Shown here one piece after another: positions 7,188-15,701 of a DNA stretch of 21,536 bases. The translations under genes and the position numbers were made by a program. A model generated the notes under the pieces. It was not told the origin of the DNA. It worked only from the letters and a program-made list of their open reading frames with translations, and made no database searches. Positions within the stretch are counted from its first letter, which is position 1. Every line of letters starts with the position of its first letter. The DNA is from a virus. Location of the stretch: positions 1 through 21,536 of the IMG/VR virus record IMGVR_UViG_3300029265_000554, one strand, 5' to 3'.

Positions 7188-8831
7188 TTATAAAGTGTTT
7201 AATCCACTTACAATAATTTTACCATAAAATTCCGGTCTAACCACTTTCTTCGCGTAACGAGTCAATAGACCTTTACGTGGAGTAAATGTTTCTGGATCAT
7301 AAACTAATGGAGTCATGATTAATGGAATGTATGGAGCAAATACTGCACCTGCTTCCAAGAATTGACCACCTCTGAATCCCATTAAAATGGTATTCTCAGT
7401 CATGTAAGGATTTTTATAAACTGTATATCTACTGTTTATAGCACCTGCTTTTTGTACACCAAATGCATAAGAAGCTTTAGATACATCACCGTCTGAGTTA
7501 CTAGCGTATCCTGGAATTGATTCCAAAATCGTAGCTACTGTTGGAGAACATACTAAGAAATTAGCACCACCTCTAAGAGTTTTCTGATGAATGATATTAC
7601 TTAACTTTTGCATTTTAGTTCCTAACGTTTGGAACCATTGTCCTTGCGTGTTATAGAAACCAGCTGTGTTGTCAAATGCAGTTGCTGTAGCATTGATTTG
7701 ATTGTTATTAACAGCAGACCAGAACTCAGTTCCAGCAGCAGCAGAATCAATTAACATTTCAAGAATTTCTAAGTCGATTTCTAATGAAATATACTCACTC
7801 ATAATTGAAGTTAATTCAGCTTCAGCATCCAAAGAATGGTAAGCGTTTAAATCTTGAGCAAACTCAGGAGTCCAAACAGCTTTCAATTTACGTGTTTTAG
7901 CAACAATTGCTTCACTACGCATTTGAACGTTTACTTCAGGAATAGTTATTGATGGAGCGTTAGTTCCGTTTGGTAAAGGATTAGCGTCTTCGAAATCACC
8001 TCTATCATTATCTGTTGTTTGAAGAACGTAGTCCATAGTAATTGCTGCTGTTGCTGCATCAGCTGCAAGAACAGTTGGAGATAAAGATCCTGTAACAATA
8101 AATTCAAAACTTTCTCCTACTATCTTAGTAAATGCTGATAGTTGAACTCCAGCTTGTCCTGCTACTACAGAACCAGAATGTAATTGGAATGCTCTAACTG
8201 CTTCTTTATCTGCAAATGCAAATGAAGCTGTTGGAACCGATACTTTTCTAAATGTAGCAAAAGATGCTGAGTATGTAGAATCGAAATTCATATCCGCCCA
8301 TGTTACTGATGCAGTTGTTGAATTTATTAAAGATGAAGTATCAGCTATAGAATAACTAAATCTACCAGGACCATAAAGTCCACCTGTGTTTGTATTTCCG
8401 AATGGTGCAGCATTACCTGTATCTCCGTACATTGACTCACCTGTTTGAAATGGTGATTTTGCAGTTCCATATTGGAAATCCAAATAAAATACTAAACCAG
8501 AAGGTAAATTCATAGGTTGAACCGAAACGAATTCTTTCGCTGCGATTTGACCAAACACTTTTCTTACTAATGGTAAAGCTACTCCAGCCCATTGTGCACC
8601 AGTACCTGGTGTAAATGTTCCTGAACCTGCTCCGCCGCCTGTGTTTGATTCTTCCATAACTAATTGCTTAGCTTGGTTTTCAAGGATCATAGACATATTG
8701 TTTTTGTCAGTTTCGTTTCCGACACCTTCTAACAATCCTGTTCTATTCCACTTGTTGGCTAATCTAGCAGAATCACTTTGTAGTGATTTGTAAGGATTAG
8801 CACTTTCCAAAAGGGATTTTAATTGTGACAT
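7188..8831 (-). CDS. gp23: Major capsid protein (gp23-like)
   Basis: This 547-residue protein is the main shell subunit. It aligns by eye with T4 gp23. An N-terminal propeptide of about 60 residues ends QAKQLVMEESNTGGG, where processing after Glu60 or Glu61 is predicted. The next part matches the T4 pattern: GTGAQWAGVALPLVRKVF, then VSVQPMNLPSGLVFYLDFQYG. The body contains SEAIVAKTRKLKAVWTPEFAQDL and AYHSLDAEAELTSIMSEYISLEIDLEI, both typical of the family; the C-terminus has LTRYAKKVVRPEFYGKI. The start is ATG after an A-rich leader (ACAAAAAACAATG) with no Shine-Dalgarno. A strong terminator lies 33 bp after the stop, as expected for a highly expressed gene. No gp24-like vertex gene is visible. 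Confidence 0.96.
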   Translation of the reverse strand: MSQLKSLLESANPYKSLQSDSARLANKWNRTGLLEGVGNETDKNNMSMILENQAKQLVMEESNTGGGAGSGTFTPGTGAQWAGVALPLVRKVFGQIAAKEFVSVQPMNLPSGLVFYLDFQYGTAKSPFQTGESMYGDTGNAAPFGNTNTGGLYGPGRFSYSIADTSSLINSTTASVTWADMNFDSTYSASFATFRKVSVPTASFAFADKEAVRAFQLHSGSVVAGQAGVQLSAFTKIVGESFEFIVTGSLSPTVLAADAATAAITMDYVLQTTDNDRGDFEDANPLPNGTNAPSITIPEVNVQMRSEAIVAKTRKLKAVWTPEFAQDLNAYHSLDAEAELTSIMSEYISLEIDLEILEMLIDSAAAGTEFWSAVNNNQINATATAFDNTAGFYNTQGQWFQTLGTKMQKLSNIIHQKTLRGGANFLVCSPTVATILESIPGYASNSDGDVSKASYAFGVQKAGAINSRYTVYKNPYMTENTILMGFRGGQFLEAGAVFAPYIPLIMTPLVYDPETFTPRKGLLTRYAKKVVRPEFYGKIIVSGLNTL

Positions 8832-8863
8832 TGTTTTTTGTTTTTTTTTAGTTTTGTTTAAAA

Positions 8864-9976
8864 TTAAATTATTCCGGCTAATTTTTTAAATCTGTTAACC
8901 ATTTCATCTGACTCCATAATTGGTTTCTTCTTAGTTACTCTTGGAGCTGATATCGATTTTGAAGCTGATCCTAATTTGCTTTCGTTTACTTTTTTAATGT
9001 TTTTGAAAGTATAATTTTCACTAATAGTAGTATATACTATTTTTGCTTCTTTAACCGTTGTTGCCTTATCAAAAGCACCTAAAACTCTAGCCTTTTGAGA
9101 CTCGTTCATGTTGTTGGTTTTAAAGATTTTGTTTGCATAAAGAAGCTTAGCGTTAAGTAAATTAATTTCATTAAGTTCTGATTTTAAAGCTACAACAGTA
9201 TCCATTGCTTGTTTTAAATCTTCTCTTAAATCCTCATCTACTACTTCTTTATCCATTTGACTATCTCCGGCATATTTTCTTTTACCTTTAGCTTTTTCCA
9301 TGTTTTCAGAATCAGCTCTTCTTTGAGCCATATCTTGTTTCTTCTTACCATGTTTAGCGCCTTCAGCATCGTCTAATTTGTCGTTATAGCCTTGATCTTC
9401 ATCTATAGTTACTTCTAATTCATCTTCAGTTTCGATATCCATGTCATCTTCAACTTCGACTTCGTCTTCGTCTTCAACTTCCATTTCTTCTCCTGCTTCT
9501 AACTCACCGGCCTTAACCATATCTGCGATTACATCTTCAATAAAAGATTTTAGATCGTCTTCTGACATTTCTTCAAGATCGATTTCTTCATCGTCCTCAC
9601 TTTCAACATCTTTAGCCTCGTCTTCTTCACCATCTAAATAACCTTCTTCTTCAGATTCTTCATCAGAATCATCTTCTTTAAGTGATAATTTTGTAGTGTT
9701 AGACTTTTCTAAATCTTTTTCGAGTTCTGCTAAGATTTCATTTAAATCCATATCTTCCTCAGATGTGTCTTTTTCTTCCTTAACCTCTTCGTTTGCTTCT
9801 TTCATCTTGTTTTCTGCTTCTTCATCCATGTTATCCATTTCTTCGATTTTTGTAGCGAACATGGCTTGTAATTGAGGGGTGAAAGCTTCTTCAAGAGCGA
9901 CTTTAGCGTTTGCGATTGCTGATTCTTTCATTGTTTTAGCATCAGCGATTGCTTCTTTTAAAAATTCTCTGTTCAT
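8864..9976 (-). CDS. gp22: Prohead scaffold core protein (gp22-like)
   Basis: This 370-residue protein is extremely acidic: about residues 45-200 are dominated by Glu and Asp (for example EEVKEEKDTSEEDMDLNE). The N-terminus is an amphipathic helix (LKEAIADAKTMKESAIANAK, then VALEEAFTPQLQAMFATKIEE). The C-terminus is helical and ends MVNRFKKLAGII, a tail typical of T4-type and related scaffold proteins that contacts the capsid shell. The protein would fill the prohead interior and then be degraded by gp21; ALEE and similar L-x-E sites are present. The gene order protease-scaffold-capsid supports the call. It is longer than T4 gp22, mostly in the acidic region. It has an AAGGA ribosome-binding site. 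Confidence 0.9.
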   Translation of the reverse strand: MNREFLKEAIADAKTMKESAIANAKVALEEAFTPQLQAMFATKIEEMDNMDEEAENKMKEANEEVKEEKDTSEEDMDLNEILAELEKDLEKSNTTKLSLKEDDSDEESEEEGYLDGEEDEAKDVESEDDEEIDLEEMSEDDLKSFIEDVIADMVKAGELEAGEEMEVEDEDEVEVEDDMDIETEDELEVTIDEDQGYNDKLDDAEGAKHGKKKQDMAQRRADSENMEKAKGKRKYAGDSQMDKEVVDEDLREDLKQAMDTVVALKSELNEINLLNAKLLYANKIFKTNNMNESQKARVLGAFDKATTVKEAKIVYTTISENYTFKNIKKVNESKLGSASKSISAPRVTKKKPIMESDEMVNRFKKLAGII

Positions 9977-10108
9977 TTTCCTTAAATTTGTTTGTGGAAA
10001 TACGTTTATTAATAAAAACGTAATGGGGGGTTTATATATAAAAATATAAATGCCATATTGAAAATGGCATATTGACTGCTATACATATACGAAAATTATT
10101 GAGGATAC
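9977..10108 (-). promoter_or_regulatory. Scaffold-gene leader with two inverted repeats
   Basis: This gene-free leader follows the protease terminator and precedes the scaffold ATG. It holds two inverted repeats: ATGCCAT/ATGGCAT (10050-10070, 7-bp arms, 7-nt loop) and ACGTTT/AAACGT (10002-10021, 6-bp arms, 8-nt loop). It also has an AT-only run next to a CCCCCC tract (10025-10030). AAGGA lies 4 bp before the ATG and is one of the clearer ribosome-binding sites in the window. A promoter is expected here because a terminator lies upstream, but I cannot fix its -10 and -35 boxes. Confidence 0.5.
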
Positions 10109-10130
10109 AAAAAGCGCCCAAGAAGAGCGC
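10109..10130 (-). terminator. Terminator-like hairpin after the prohead protease gene
   Basis: On the minus strand GCGCTC and GGGCGC pair over 6 bp (one G-U) around a TTCTT loop, followed by TTTTTG. It sits 43 bp after the protease stop. The stem is short and the U-run has five bases, so it may be partial, letting some transcription through to the scaffold gene. Confidence 0.6.
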
Positions 10131-10172
10131 CTAATGTTTAAAGTCCGAAAGTAGTGTCCATTGGGAATAATA

Positions 10173-10778
10173 TTAAATTGGACATTGTCCTTTCGAGCAA
10201 AGTATTTCTGATATTATAGAATTAACTTTTAAATAATTGGATTGAGATTTAATTTCTAAACCTTCTTTTACCAAATGCATGAATGAATCGGGATTTGAGG
10301 GTGTTGAGACAAAATCCCAACATAATAATTCAAAGTCATCTTGTACTTCTAACATACCACCAGTTTCACGTAATGAACCCATCCCACGAGATGACACACC
10401 TACTGTAATGTTTGATTCAATTAATGCTTTAAGTATGTTTCCGTTAGGAGTAGGTAATATTTCTATTTTACCCATTACATTATCTCCATCCCACCACATT
10501 TTTGATATATTATGGGATACATTTTGTAAATTTATCACTGATGATTCAGGGTGGTCTAATTCACCCATTGCTCTATGTTCTTCAACTAGGACGCTATATT
10601 TGTCAATTTCTCGCTCCCATAAATCTCTAGAATAATAACGACCATTACCATTTTTAATTTCAGCTGTTGCTAAAATACCTTCTACAATAGGATTACCACG
10701 ATCAGAAAGTTTACCCTCTACAAGTGATATAGGGTTAGCTTTGAAAAGCTGTGTTTCAATAAGTAATTTAGTTTTCAT
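10173..10778 (-). CDS. gp21: Prohead core protease (gp21-like)
   Basis: This 201-residue serine protease is of the T4 gp21 type (MEROPS S80 clan). It cleaves scaffold and capsid proteins during prohead maturation. The catalytic His is in GELDHPES (His76) and the Ser in TVGVSSRGMGS (Ser129/130). A conserved acidic residue follows in LLCWDFVSTPSNP (Asp155). NGRYYSRDLWEREI (46-59) is also typical of the family. The length matches T4 gp21 closely. The start is ATG within an AT-rich leader. It directly precedes the scaffold and capsid genes, as in T4, but a terminator-like hairpin lies between it and the scaffold gene, which would allow lower protease than scaffold/capsid expression. Confidence 0.94.
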   Translation of the reverse strand: MKTKLLIETQLFKANPISLVEGKLSDRGNPIVEGILATAEIKNGNGRYYSRDLWEREIDKYSVLVEEHRAMGELDHPESSVINLQNVSHNISKMWWDGDNVMGKIEILPTPNGNILKALIESNITVGVSSRGMGSLRETGGMLEVQDDFELLCWDFVSTPSNPDSFMHLVKEGLEIKSQSNYLKVNSIISEILCSKGQCPI

Positions 10779-10787
10779 ATTTTTATA

Positions 10788-11996
10788 TTAAAATAATGGA
10801 TCTGCTAATAGAGATAATACTACTTCGTATTTTTTATCTTCGGGGTAAATTTCTAAATACATTTCTACTGCTTCAGTTGCATTACCCACTTGATCAACAT
10901 ACGATTCTAATTCGTCCTTCATTGCTGATAAAATATCTTCACTAGGAGTGACAGGACTATTATTTTCTTCATCAATTTGAGTTTCGCCTACTATTTCTTT
11001 ATTAGTATAAGACTTACCACACATTTTTTCATACAACTTTTCCATCTTAGCTTTTCGCTTTTCTAAAAACTTGATTTCTTTCTTAATTTCCATCAATTTT
11101 CTCGTATCTACTAACTCAGATAAACTATCATCTTCAGATACTAGAGAAATTCTTTCATTTTTACTTGAAATTATTCCTTCTAATGCTTCTATTTGCATTT
11201 CTAAAGTAGCAATTTTACCATCAGTTTCAATCTTAGCCAATTTAGAATCTGTTGTTTCTTTTTTAACTTTTTTAGTTTTTGTCTTCTTAGGTGATTTTTC
11301 ACCTAATGGGAGACCTTCCACCAAATTTACTAATGATATCATTTTGTTTTCTTTTACTTCAATATAACCGGTTCCTATATTTCCCTCTGGAAATTCTTTC
11401 TTAGTAGCTTCACCATAACCACCACCTATACCGGGGTTTTTAACTTGTGTTGGTTTTAATCCTGGTTGGTTTTTGCTGTATCCTATTCCCTTAATACCAA
11501 ATTGAGCTTCTTCAACATAGTATTGTGGATTTTTATCAATATTTTTAATTACTAAATTAATTAATTCTTGTTTTGTTTTATCAGCGTTTGCTTCATCTGT
11601 AAGTTCGGTGTAGTAACCTTGACGGAATTGCTCACCAGCTACATTATTAAGTAATTCATCATTTTTATAATCATACCCTCTACCAGGTGCTTGTAAATCT
11701 GTTACCTGTTTTGATGTTTTTTTCTCGGCAGCCTTAGCTTCTTCTTCTGAAATAAGGTTCATATTTTCATCAAACACTTTAAACCAATCTGGTTGTGTTG
11801 ATTTTTGTGTTGCTATACCCCAAAGATTTTCGGATATAATATGACCATGTTTTAAACTGGCGATTGTTTCTGTTAAGGTTGCGGCGTTACGAACCATGTT
11901 TGGAAATTGTCTTTTAGCGGATTTCATAAATATTTCGCTGTTACCCTTTCCTTTGCTAACTAGGTTGTATTGTTCTTGTAGTGTTTTTTGTTTCAT
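10788..11996 (-). CDS. Unrecognised coiled-coil protein upstream of prohead protease
   Basis: This 402-residue protein is charged, with no membrane segment. N-terminal residues 1-60 include MKSAKRQFPNMVRN, found in an amphipathic helix. The region of about 80-210 is Gly/Asn/Lys-rich and low in hydrophobics. A Lys-rich patch (KSPKKTKTKKVKKE, about 234-247) precedes a long coiled coil (about 250-330: LEMQIEALEGIISSKNERI, then KKEIKFLEKRKAKMEKLYEK). The C-terminal domain ends VEMYLEIYPEDKKYEVVLSL. It lies between portal and protease, so a scaffold or prohead-core role is plausible by position. The Lys-rich patch could contact DNA or the acidic scaffold. I do not recognise a family. The gap to the protease gene is only 9 bp. 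Confidence 0.72.
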   Translation of the reverse strand: MKQKTLQEQYNLVSKGKGNSEIFMKSAKRQFPNMVRNAATLTETIASLKHGHIISENLWGIATQKSTQPDWFKVFDENMNLISEEEAKAAEKKTSKQVTDLQAPGRGYDYKNDELLNNVAGEQFRQGYYTELTDEANADKTKQELINLVIKNIDKNPQYYVEEAQFGIKGIGYSKNQPGLKPTQVKNPGIGGGYGEATKKEFPEGNIGTGYIEVKENKMISLVNLVEGLPLGEKSPKKTKTKKVKKETTDSKLAKIETDGKIATLEMQIEALEGIISSKNERISLVSEDDSLSELVDTRKLMEIKKEIKFLEKRKAKMEKLYEKMCGKSYTNKEIVGETQIDEENNSPVTPSEDILSAMKDELESYVDQVGNATEAVEMYLEIYPEDKKYEVVLSLLADPLF

Positions 11997-12003
11997 GTTA
12001 TTT

Positions 12004-12924
12004 TCATGTTAATAGGTTTTTTATATCTTTAATATAATCTAGAATTAAATCAGTTGGTTTAAGAACATTATATGAACTTGAATTATCTGTATAATATTGA
12101 ACTGTTTCGTTTTTAGCATTACTTAACATCTTATAAATATTATTCATCTCTTGTTCAATTACATCAAATGAAGCAATTCTTTCTTTTTGGAATGTATCAG
12201 GTGTTTTTGATTCGTTGAATAATTGGTTTACTTCTAAACCAGATCCTTTTTGTACATAATTACCTTTTTTGTTTTTAGGTACAAGTTTGTATTTATATTG
12301 GTTAATGTAAGCATTATCTTTAACCCCATCTCCAGTTGCTACTGGTCCTGGCCCTAAATCTTCACCTGGGTGTTGATTATCTTCTTTTACGGGTTTATAC
12401 CCTATTTCTTTATAAGCTTTATCGTTTGCCTTTTTACCTTTTAACCTAAAAGCATAAGGGGTTGCATATTGCATCCCTGTACCACCAGTAAATGAAGCTG
12501 ATCCTGCTCCCCCACCAGTTGTTGATATTTCTTCTAAATCCTCGTTTACCTTCTTGGATTTATTATATTGTTCAGGATAAAACTTTCTCAAGTGAGTTCT
12601 GTATCCATTAAATACGTCTTTTAAATCTCGTTGGATTTTTCTAATTTCAACATCGTTTCGAGCTTCGTCCTTACCCAATAATCTCTTTAATGATATAACA
12701 GCATCTGACATCTTTTTCAGGGCATCACTAAAACTTGCTAATTCAATTAATTTATGATCAATGCCCCCAGTTGATGGGTCAACAGAAACGGTTTTATAAT
12801 ATCTTGTTAAATCATCAGTCCAAAAATCATTCACAGCATCAATTGGGCCGTGAGTATCCTCCATTCGTTTTATGAATTCAGGGTTAAGATCTTTAACTTT
12901 AATATTTTCGTTCAATTTACCCAT
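12004..12924 (-). CDS. Unrecognised head-region protein with GGGAG peptide
   Basis: This 306-residue protein has a helical, charged N-terminal part (1-130). A Gly-rich stretch follows: STTGGGAGSASFTGGTG (134-150), then MQYATPYAFRLKG. This stretch closely matches SNTGGGAGSGTFTPGTG in the major capsid protein of this phage. It is preceded by NEDLEEI, where Leu130-x-Glu132 fits the (L/I)xE cleavage rule of T4-type prohead proteases. The middle is Lys/Gly/Asn-rich and probably disordered, and the C-terminus is helical. Position and the possible processing site suggest an internal head or scaffold-associated protein cut during maturation; this is inference. Its ATG overlaps the upstream stop by 8 bp, and the next gene starts 7 bp downstream. 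Confidence 0.75.
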   Translation of the reverse strand: MGKLNENIKVKDLNPEFIKRMEDTHGPIDAVNDFWTDDLTRYYKTVSVDPSTGGIDHKLIELASFSDALKKMSDAVISLKRLLGKDEARNDVEIRKIQRDLKDVFNGYRTHLRKFYPEQYNKSKKVNEDLEEISTTGGGAGSASFTGGTGMQYATPYAFRLKGKKANDKAYKEIGYKPVKEDNQHPGEDLGPGPVATGDGVKDNAYINQYKYKLVPKNKKGNYVQKGSGLEVNQLFNESKTPDTFQKERIASFDVIEQEMNNIYKMLSNAKNETVQYYTDNSSSYNVLKPTDLILDYIKDIKNLLT

Positions 12925-13774
12925 TTGATGTAGTAAGTTCTTCTAGAAGACTATGATATTGGAGGAGATCTACCAGATGATGATTTTTAATTCCTTGCCT
13001 TTTGTCTAATTCTTGAATATGTTTAGAAACTTCTTGCAATTTAATTTTAATTGTTTTTGAAGGTGTTTTCTTAATCTCAAGTATTAGTTTTTCTTGGATA
13101 TATTGTATTTCAGAATTATAGAATTCTTTTAATTGGGTTGTTGAATCTACGGATTCAATAAATTCTTTAAGGATTTGTTTTTGTTTTGGATTTAAATCTG
13201 TGTACTTATCGTTAAATTTCTCTAACATAATTTTATAAGTTAATGTACGGAGATCTTTATCATAAGATTTAAATTCTTCAATTACGTCATCCTTAACTTC
13301 TCCTCTCCCAACTTGTGATTGGGTTAAGTGTTCTAATAAAGTAATCTTATTATCTATAATTTGGTTGGGGGATGTTGGTTTATTAGTAGAATAAACTTCA
13401 AATAGAGTATAAAGTGAAGCCTGCGCTTTGTAGTCGTAAAGTTTAGTTTTAAATAAATCTTCAACGTTATAATGCTTTTTAAGTTCCTTAATAAGATTAT
13501 ACTTTTCTCTCCTCAAATGTGTTTTGTTAAGTTTTTTTGAGGCTTCAACTACTGTAGATATTACAATATTGGCTTTATTTTCACTAATATTTTTAGTCTT
13601 AAATACCGTTTCGTATAATTTGTATTCTTTACCTAATTCAGTATTAACAAAATATTCTTTTAATATCGTGATAGCTGGAGAGTTCCTACCTGATAAGGTA
13701 TCTGAGGTAATCTTCTTTACTAATACCTCAAATAAGATACCAGTATTTTTAAATTTTGAATGTTTTATATACAT
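12917..13774 (-). CDS. Unrecognised helical protein between portal and protease
   Basis: This protein of about 285 residues is strongly basic and acidic with long predicted helices and no membrane segment or signal. The N-terminus MYIKHSKFKNTGILFEVLVKKIT has a mixed alpha/beta look. The rest (about residues 80-285) is Lys/Glu/Leu-rich and could form coiled coils (for example KQKQILKEFIESVDS and EVSKHIQELDKRQG). It occupies the place where T4 has the small prohead-core genes 67 and 68, so a head-assembly role is a positional inference, but it is much larger than those. The ATG at 13774 is preferred; an in-frame TTG lies one codon upstream. It overlaps the next gene by 8 bp. Confidence 0.7.
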   Translation of the reverse strand: MYIKHSKFKNTGILFEVLVKKITSDTLSGRNSPAITILKEYFVNTELGKEYKLYETVFKTKNISENKANIVISTVVEASKKLNKTHLRREKYNLIKELKKHYNVEDLFKTKLYDYKAQASLYTLFEVYSTNKPTSPNQIIDNKITLLEHLTQSQVGRGEVKDDVIEEFKSYDKDLRTLTYKIMLEKFNDKYTDLNPKQKQILKEFIESVDSTTQLKEFYNSEIQYIQEKLILEIKKTPSKTIKIKLQEVSKHIQELDKRQGIKNHHLVDLLQYHSLLEELTTSNG

Positions 13775-13788
13775 CAATGTTTATTTAT

Positions 13789-13798
13789 TTATAAATAT
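13789..13798 (-). promoter_or_regulatory. Recurrent ATATTTATAA motif upstream of the 286-aa gene
   Basis: The minus strand reads TATATTTATAAATAAATAAA in the 37-bp gap between the portal stop and the 286-aa gene, with 14 bp between the motif and the ATG. The downstream flank is AT-rich but lacks the AACAAAA extension seen at the other three sites. Confidence 0.35.
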
Positions 13799-13811
13799 AC
13801 TAAAATATTTG

Positions 13812-15680
13812 TTATTTAATGTTAGATTCGTTAAGAAGTGGACTTTCGATTTTATCTTCCTCAAATACCAATTGTTTTTTACCATATGGAATTTTCTTTA
13901 ACATGTCTTTATGTTTAAGAGCTGTTAAATTTTCTAAAGCTAAAGATGATTTACCTTTTTGATTGTAATCTTTTTTCATACCATCGGCTCCTAATCTGTC
14001 CTTACCAAAGTTACTATCCTGTGTATTTCTATTTGATATTTTTTCTTGTGGACGACCTAAATCGGCATCATCATACCCCTTTGGAACATTGTTTGGATCT
14101 GAATCTAATCTACCTTTACCATATAGTGAAGCTAAATCATGAGGTGTACCATAAGATTTACCTGTATCCACAGGATCATTACCTTCGGCTTCAATTTGGC
14201 CTAAACGGAATTTACGTTTAGCATCTTCTCTAATTAAATCCCTAAATTCATCATATTGATCTTCACTTAAGTGGAAAATATTATCATAAATCCAATCTGT
14301 TGGAAATAGGTTAGTATCAGTCATTGCTGTAGCTAAATCCATTTTTTCTTTCATCAGTGCAACTCTTTCCTGATCATAAATGATTGAAGGATTAGTTAAT
14401 GATAGTGTGAAATTAGCTAATTGTTCATCTCTATAACCTTGAGTGTATAAGTGTACTAATGCTATTTTAGTTAACTCAGATACCATGATTCTTTGAATAC
14501 GCTCTATGGTACGAGCAAATCTAATATCTTGGGCTGCTAGTGTTGCTTTACCATCTGTATCTTCATCATAACCCATAAATGCTTTAGGCACTTTGAGAGC
14601 AGCAAATAGTTTATCTCTTAAATATTCAACATCGGCAATACCATCCCACTGCATACCATTAGCAGTATCAATTTTTGTTGATTGATCATTTCCACGGACT
14701 GGTATATAATAATCTTCAAGTAAATTTTGCATGTTGTACTTTAAATTATATTCACCTGTATTTTGATCAATATAAGGAGTACGTTTAAGTTTACTTAATG
14801 TTTTTTCCATAAACGCATCTACTTCATTTGGAGGTATTGAACCTACATTCATGTAAAATATACGTTTTTCAGGCGCACGAACAATTCTATGGATTAACAT
14901 TGCGTCTTCCATTAGTGTATACTGTTTAAACAGCTTACGTGCGGGTTCAATGTAGCTTCTACCATAAGGTAAGAAATTCATATCAGATATTAGTCGGAAA
15001 TGAGCCATTTCATAATTGTCAAAGATTATACTTCTACCATCATGTTCTTGGTTTGGGACACTGGAAAAACCATAAGAAGAGGCATCAACTCCATCTGGTT
15101 GGAATCTATATTTTACTTCTGTTGCTCCATCTTCTCCCCCACCTTCTAATCTTTCAATGTGAAATGCCGTATAAGGAATAACATTATAAACACCAAATTT
15201 CTCAGCAATTTCTAACTTTAAGAAAAAATCACCATATTTACACATATTACGAATCCAAGGCCAAAGGTTGAATTCAATATTTAGTACATCATAAAATAGA
15301 TTGTATAATATTTTTTGAATATCTTCATCTGATGAACGAATGGCTAATACTTCGCCCATATCGTTTTTAAGTGTAGATTCATCAGCTACAATGTCAAGGG
15401 CAGATGCTATAATTGCATCTGTATCCATCGCATCATAATCAGAGTAAAGTTGAGGTCTTAAATATTGGTAGTTAAAATTAACTTGCTGACCATATAGTGA
15501 AGTTGAAGAATTAGTGTAGATTTTATTGAATCTATCTACTAAAGCGTTAGTTTCAAACTCACCAGTTTGCTGTATTGAATTAACATCAAATACTTTAAGT
15601 TGGTTACCACCTACGTTGCGTATAACCACATCAGTGGAAAATATTCTTTGTAATCTTGAAAATAAACCTTTGTCCGCCAT
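13812..15680 (-). CDS. gp20: Portal vertex protein (gp20-like)
   Basis: This 622-residue protein would form the dodecameric portal through which DNA enters and to which the neck attaches. It resembles T4 gp20: an N-terminal helix (LFSRLQRIF), YSDYDAMDTDAIIASALDIVADES (about residues 79-102), an acidic wing, a central segment with RIVRAPEKRIFYMNVGSIP and a stem/crown region with PKAFMGYDEDTDGKATLAAQD. The C-terminal 100 residues are polar and probably disordered (SYGTPHDLASLYGKGRLDSD). It is somewhat longer than T4 gp20. The start is ATG with an A-rich leader (ACAAAACAAAAATGG) and no Shine-Dalgarno. It lies directly after terminase, with no tail sheath or tube genes between as there are in T4. 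Confidence 0.93.
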   Translation of the reverse strand: MADKGLFSRLQRIFSTDVVIRNVGGNQLKVFDVNSIQQTGEFETNALVDRFNKIYTNSSTSLYGQQVNFNYQYLRPQLYSDYDAMDTDAIIASALDIVADESTLKNDMGEVLAIRSSDEDIQKILYNLFYDVLNIEFNLWPWIRNMCKYGDFFLKLEIAEKFGVYNVIPYTAFHIERLEGGGEDGATEVKYRFQPDGVDASSYGFSSVPNQEHDGRSIIFDNYEMAHFRLISDMNFLPYGRSYIEPARKLFKQYTLMEDAMLIHRIVRAPEKRIFYMNVGSIPPNEVDAFMEKTLSKLKRTPYIDQNTGEYNLKYNMQNLLEDYYIPVRGNDQSTKIDTANGMQWDGIADVEYLRDKLFAALKVPKAFMGYDEDTDGKATLAAQDIRFARTIERIQRIMVSELTKIALVHLYTQGYRDEQLANFTLSLTNPSIIYDQERVALMKEKMDLATAMTDTNLFPTDWIYDNIFHLSEDQYDEFRDLIREDAKRKFRLGQIEAEGNDPVDTGKSYGTPHDLASLYGKGRLDSDPNNVPKGYDDADLGRPQEKISNRNTQDSNFGKDRLGADGMKKDYNQKGKSSLALENLTALKHKDMLKKIPYGKKQLVFEEDKIESPLLNESNIK

Positions 15681-15690
15681 TTTTGTTTTG

Positions 15691-15700
15691 TTATAAATAT
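15691..15700 (-). promoter_or_regulatory. Recurrent ATATTTATAA motif upstream of the portal gene
   Basis: The minus strand reads ATATTTATAACAAAACAAAA, 10 bp before the portal ATG and immediately after the terminase stop. The match to the copies upstream of the 113-aa and 153-aa genes extends into AACAAAA. It is a candidate phage promoter or translation-leader element. Confidence 0.4.
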
Positions 15701-15701
15701 G

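Noticed and set aside
9441-9641. Plus-strand Ser-rich open frame of 66 codons
   Set aside because: It is the mirror of the Glu/Asp-rich part of the scaffold gene (GAA/GAT read as TTC/ATC or TCT in another frame).
12131-12140. Fifth ATATTTATAA copy
   Set aside because: It is inside the 306-aa gene encoding Asn-Ile-Tyr-Lys, with no gene start downstream; treated as chance occurrence.
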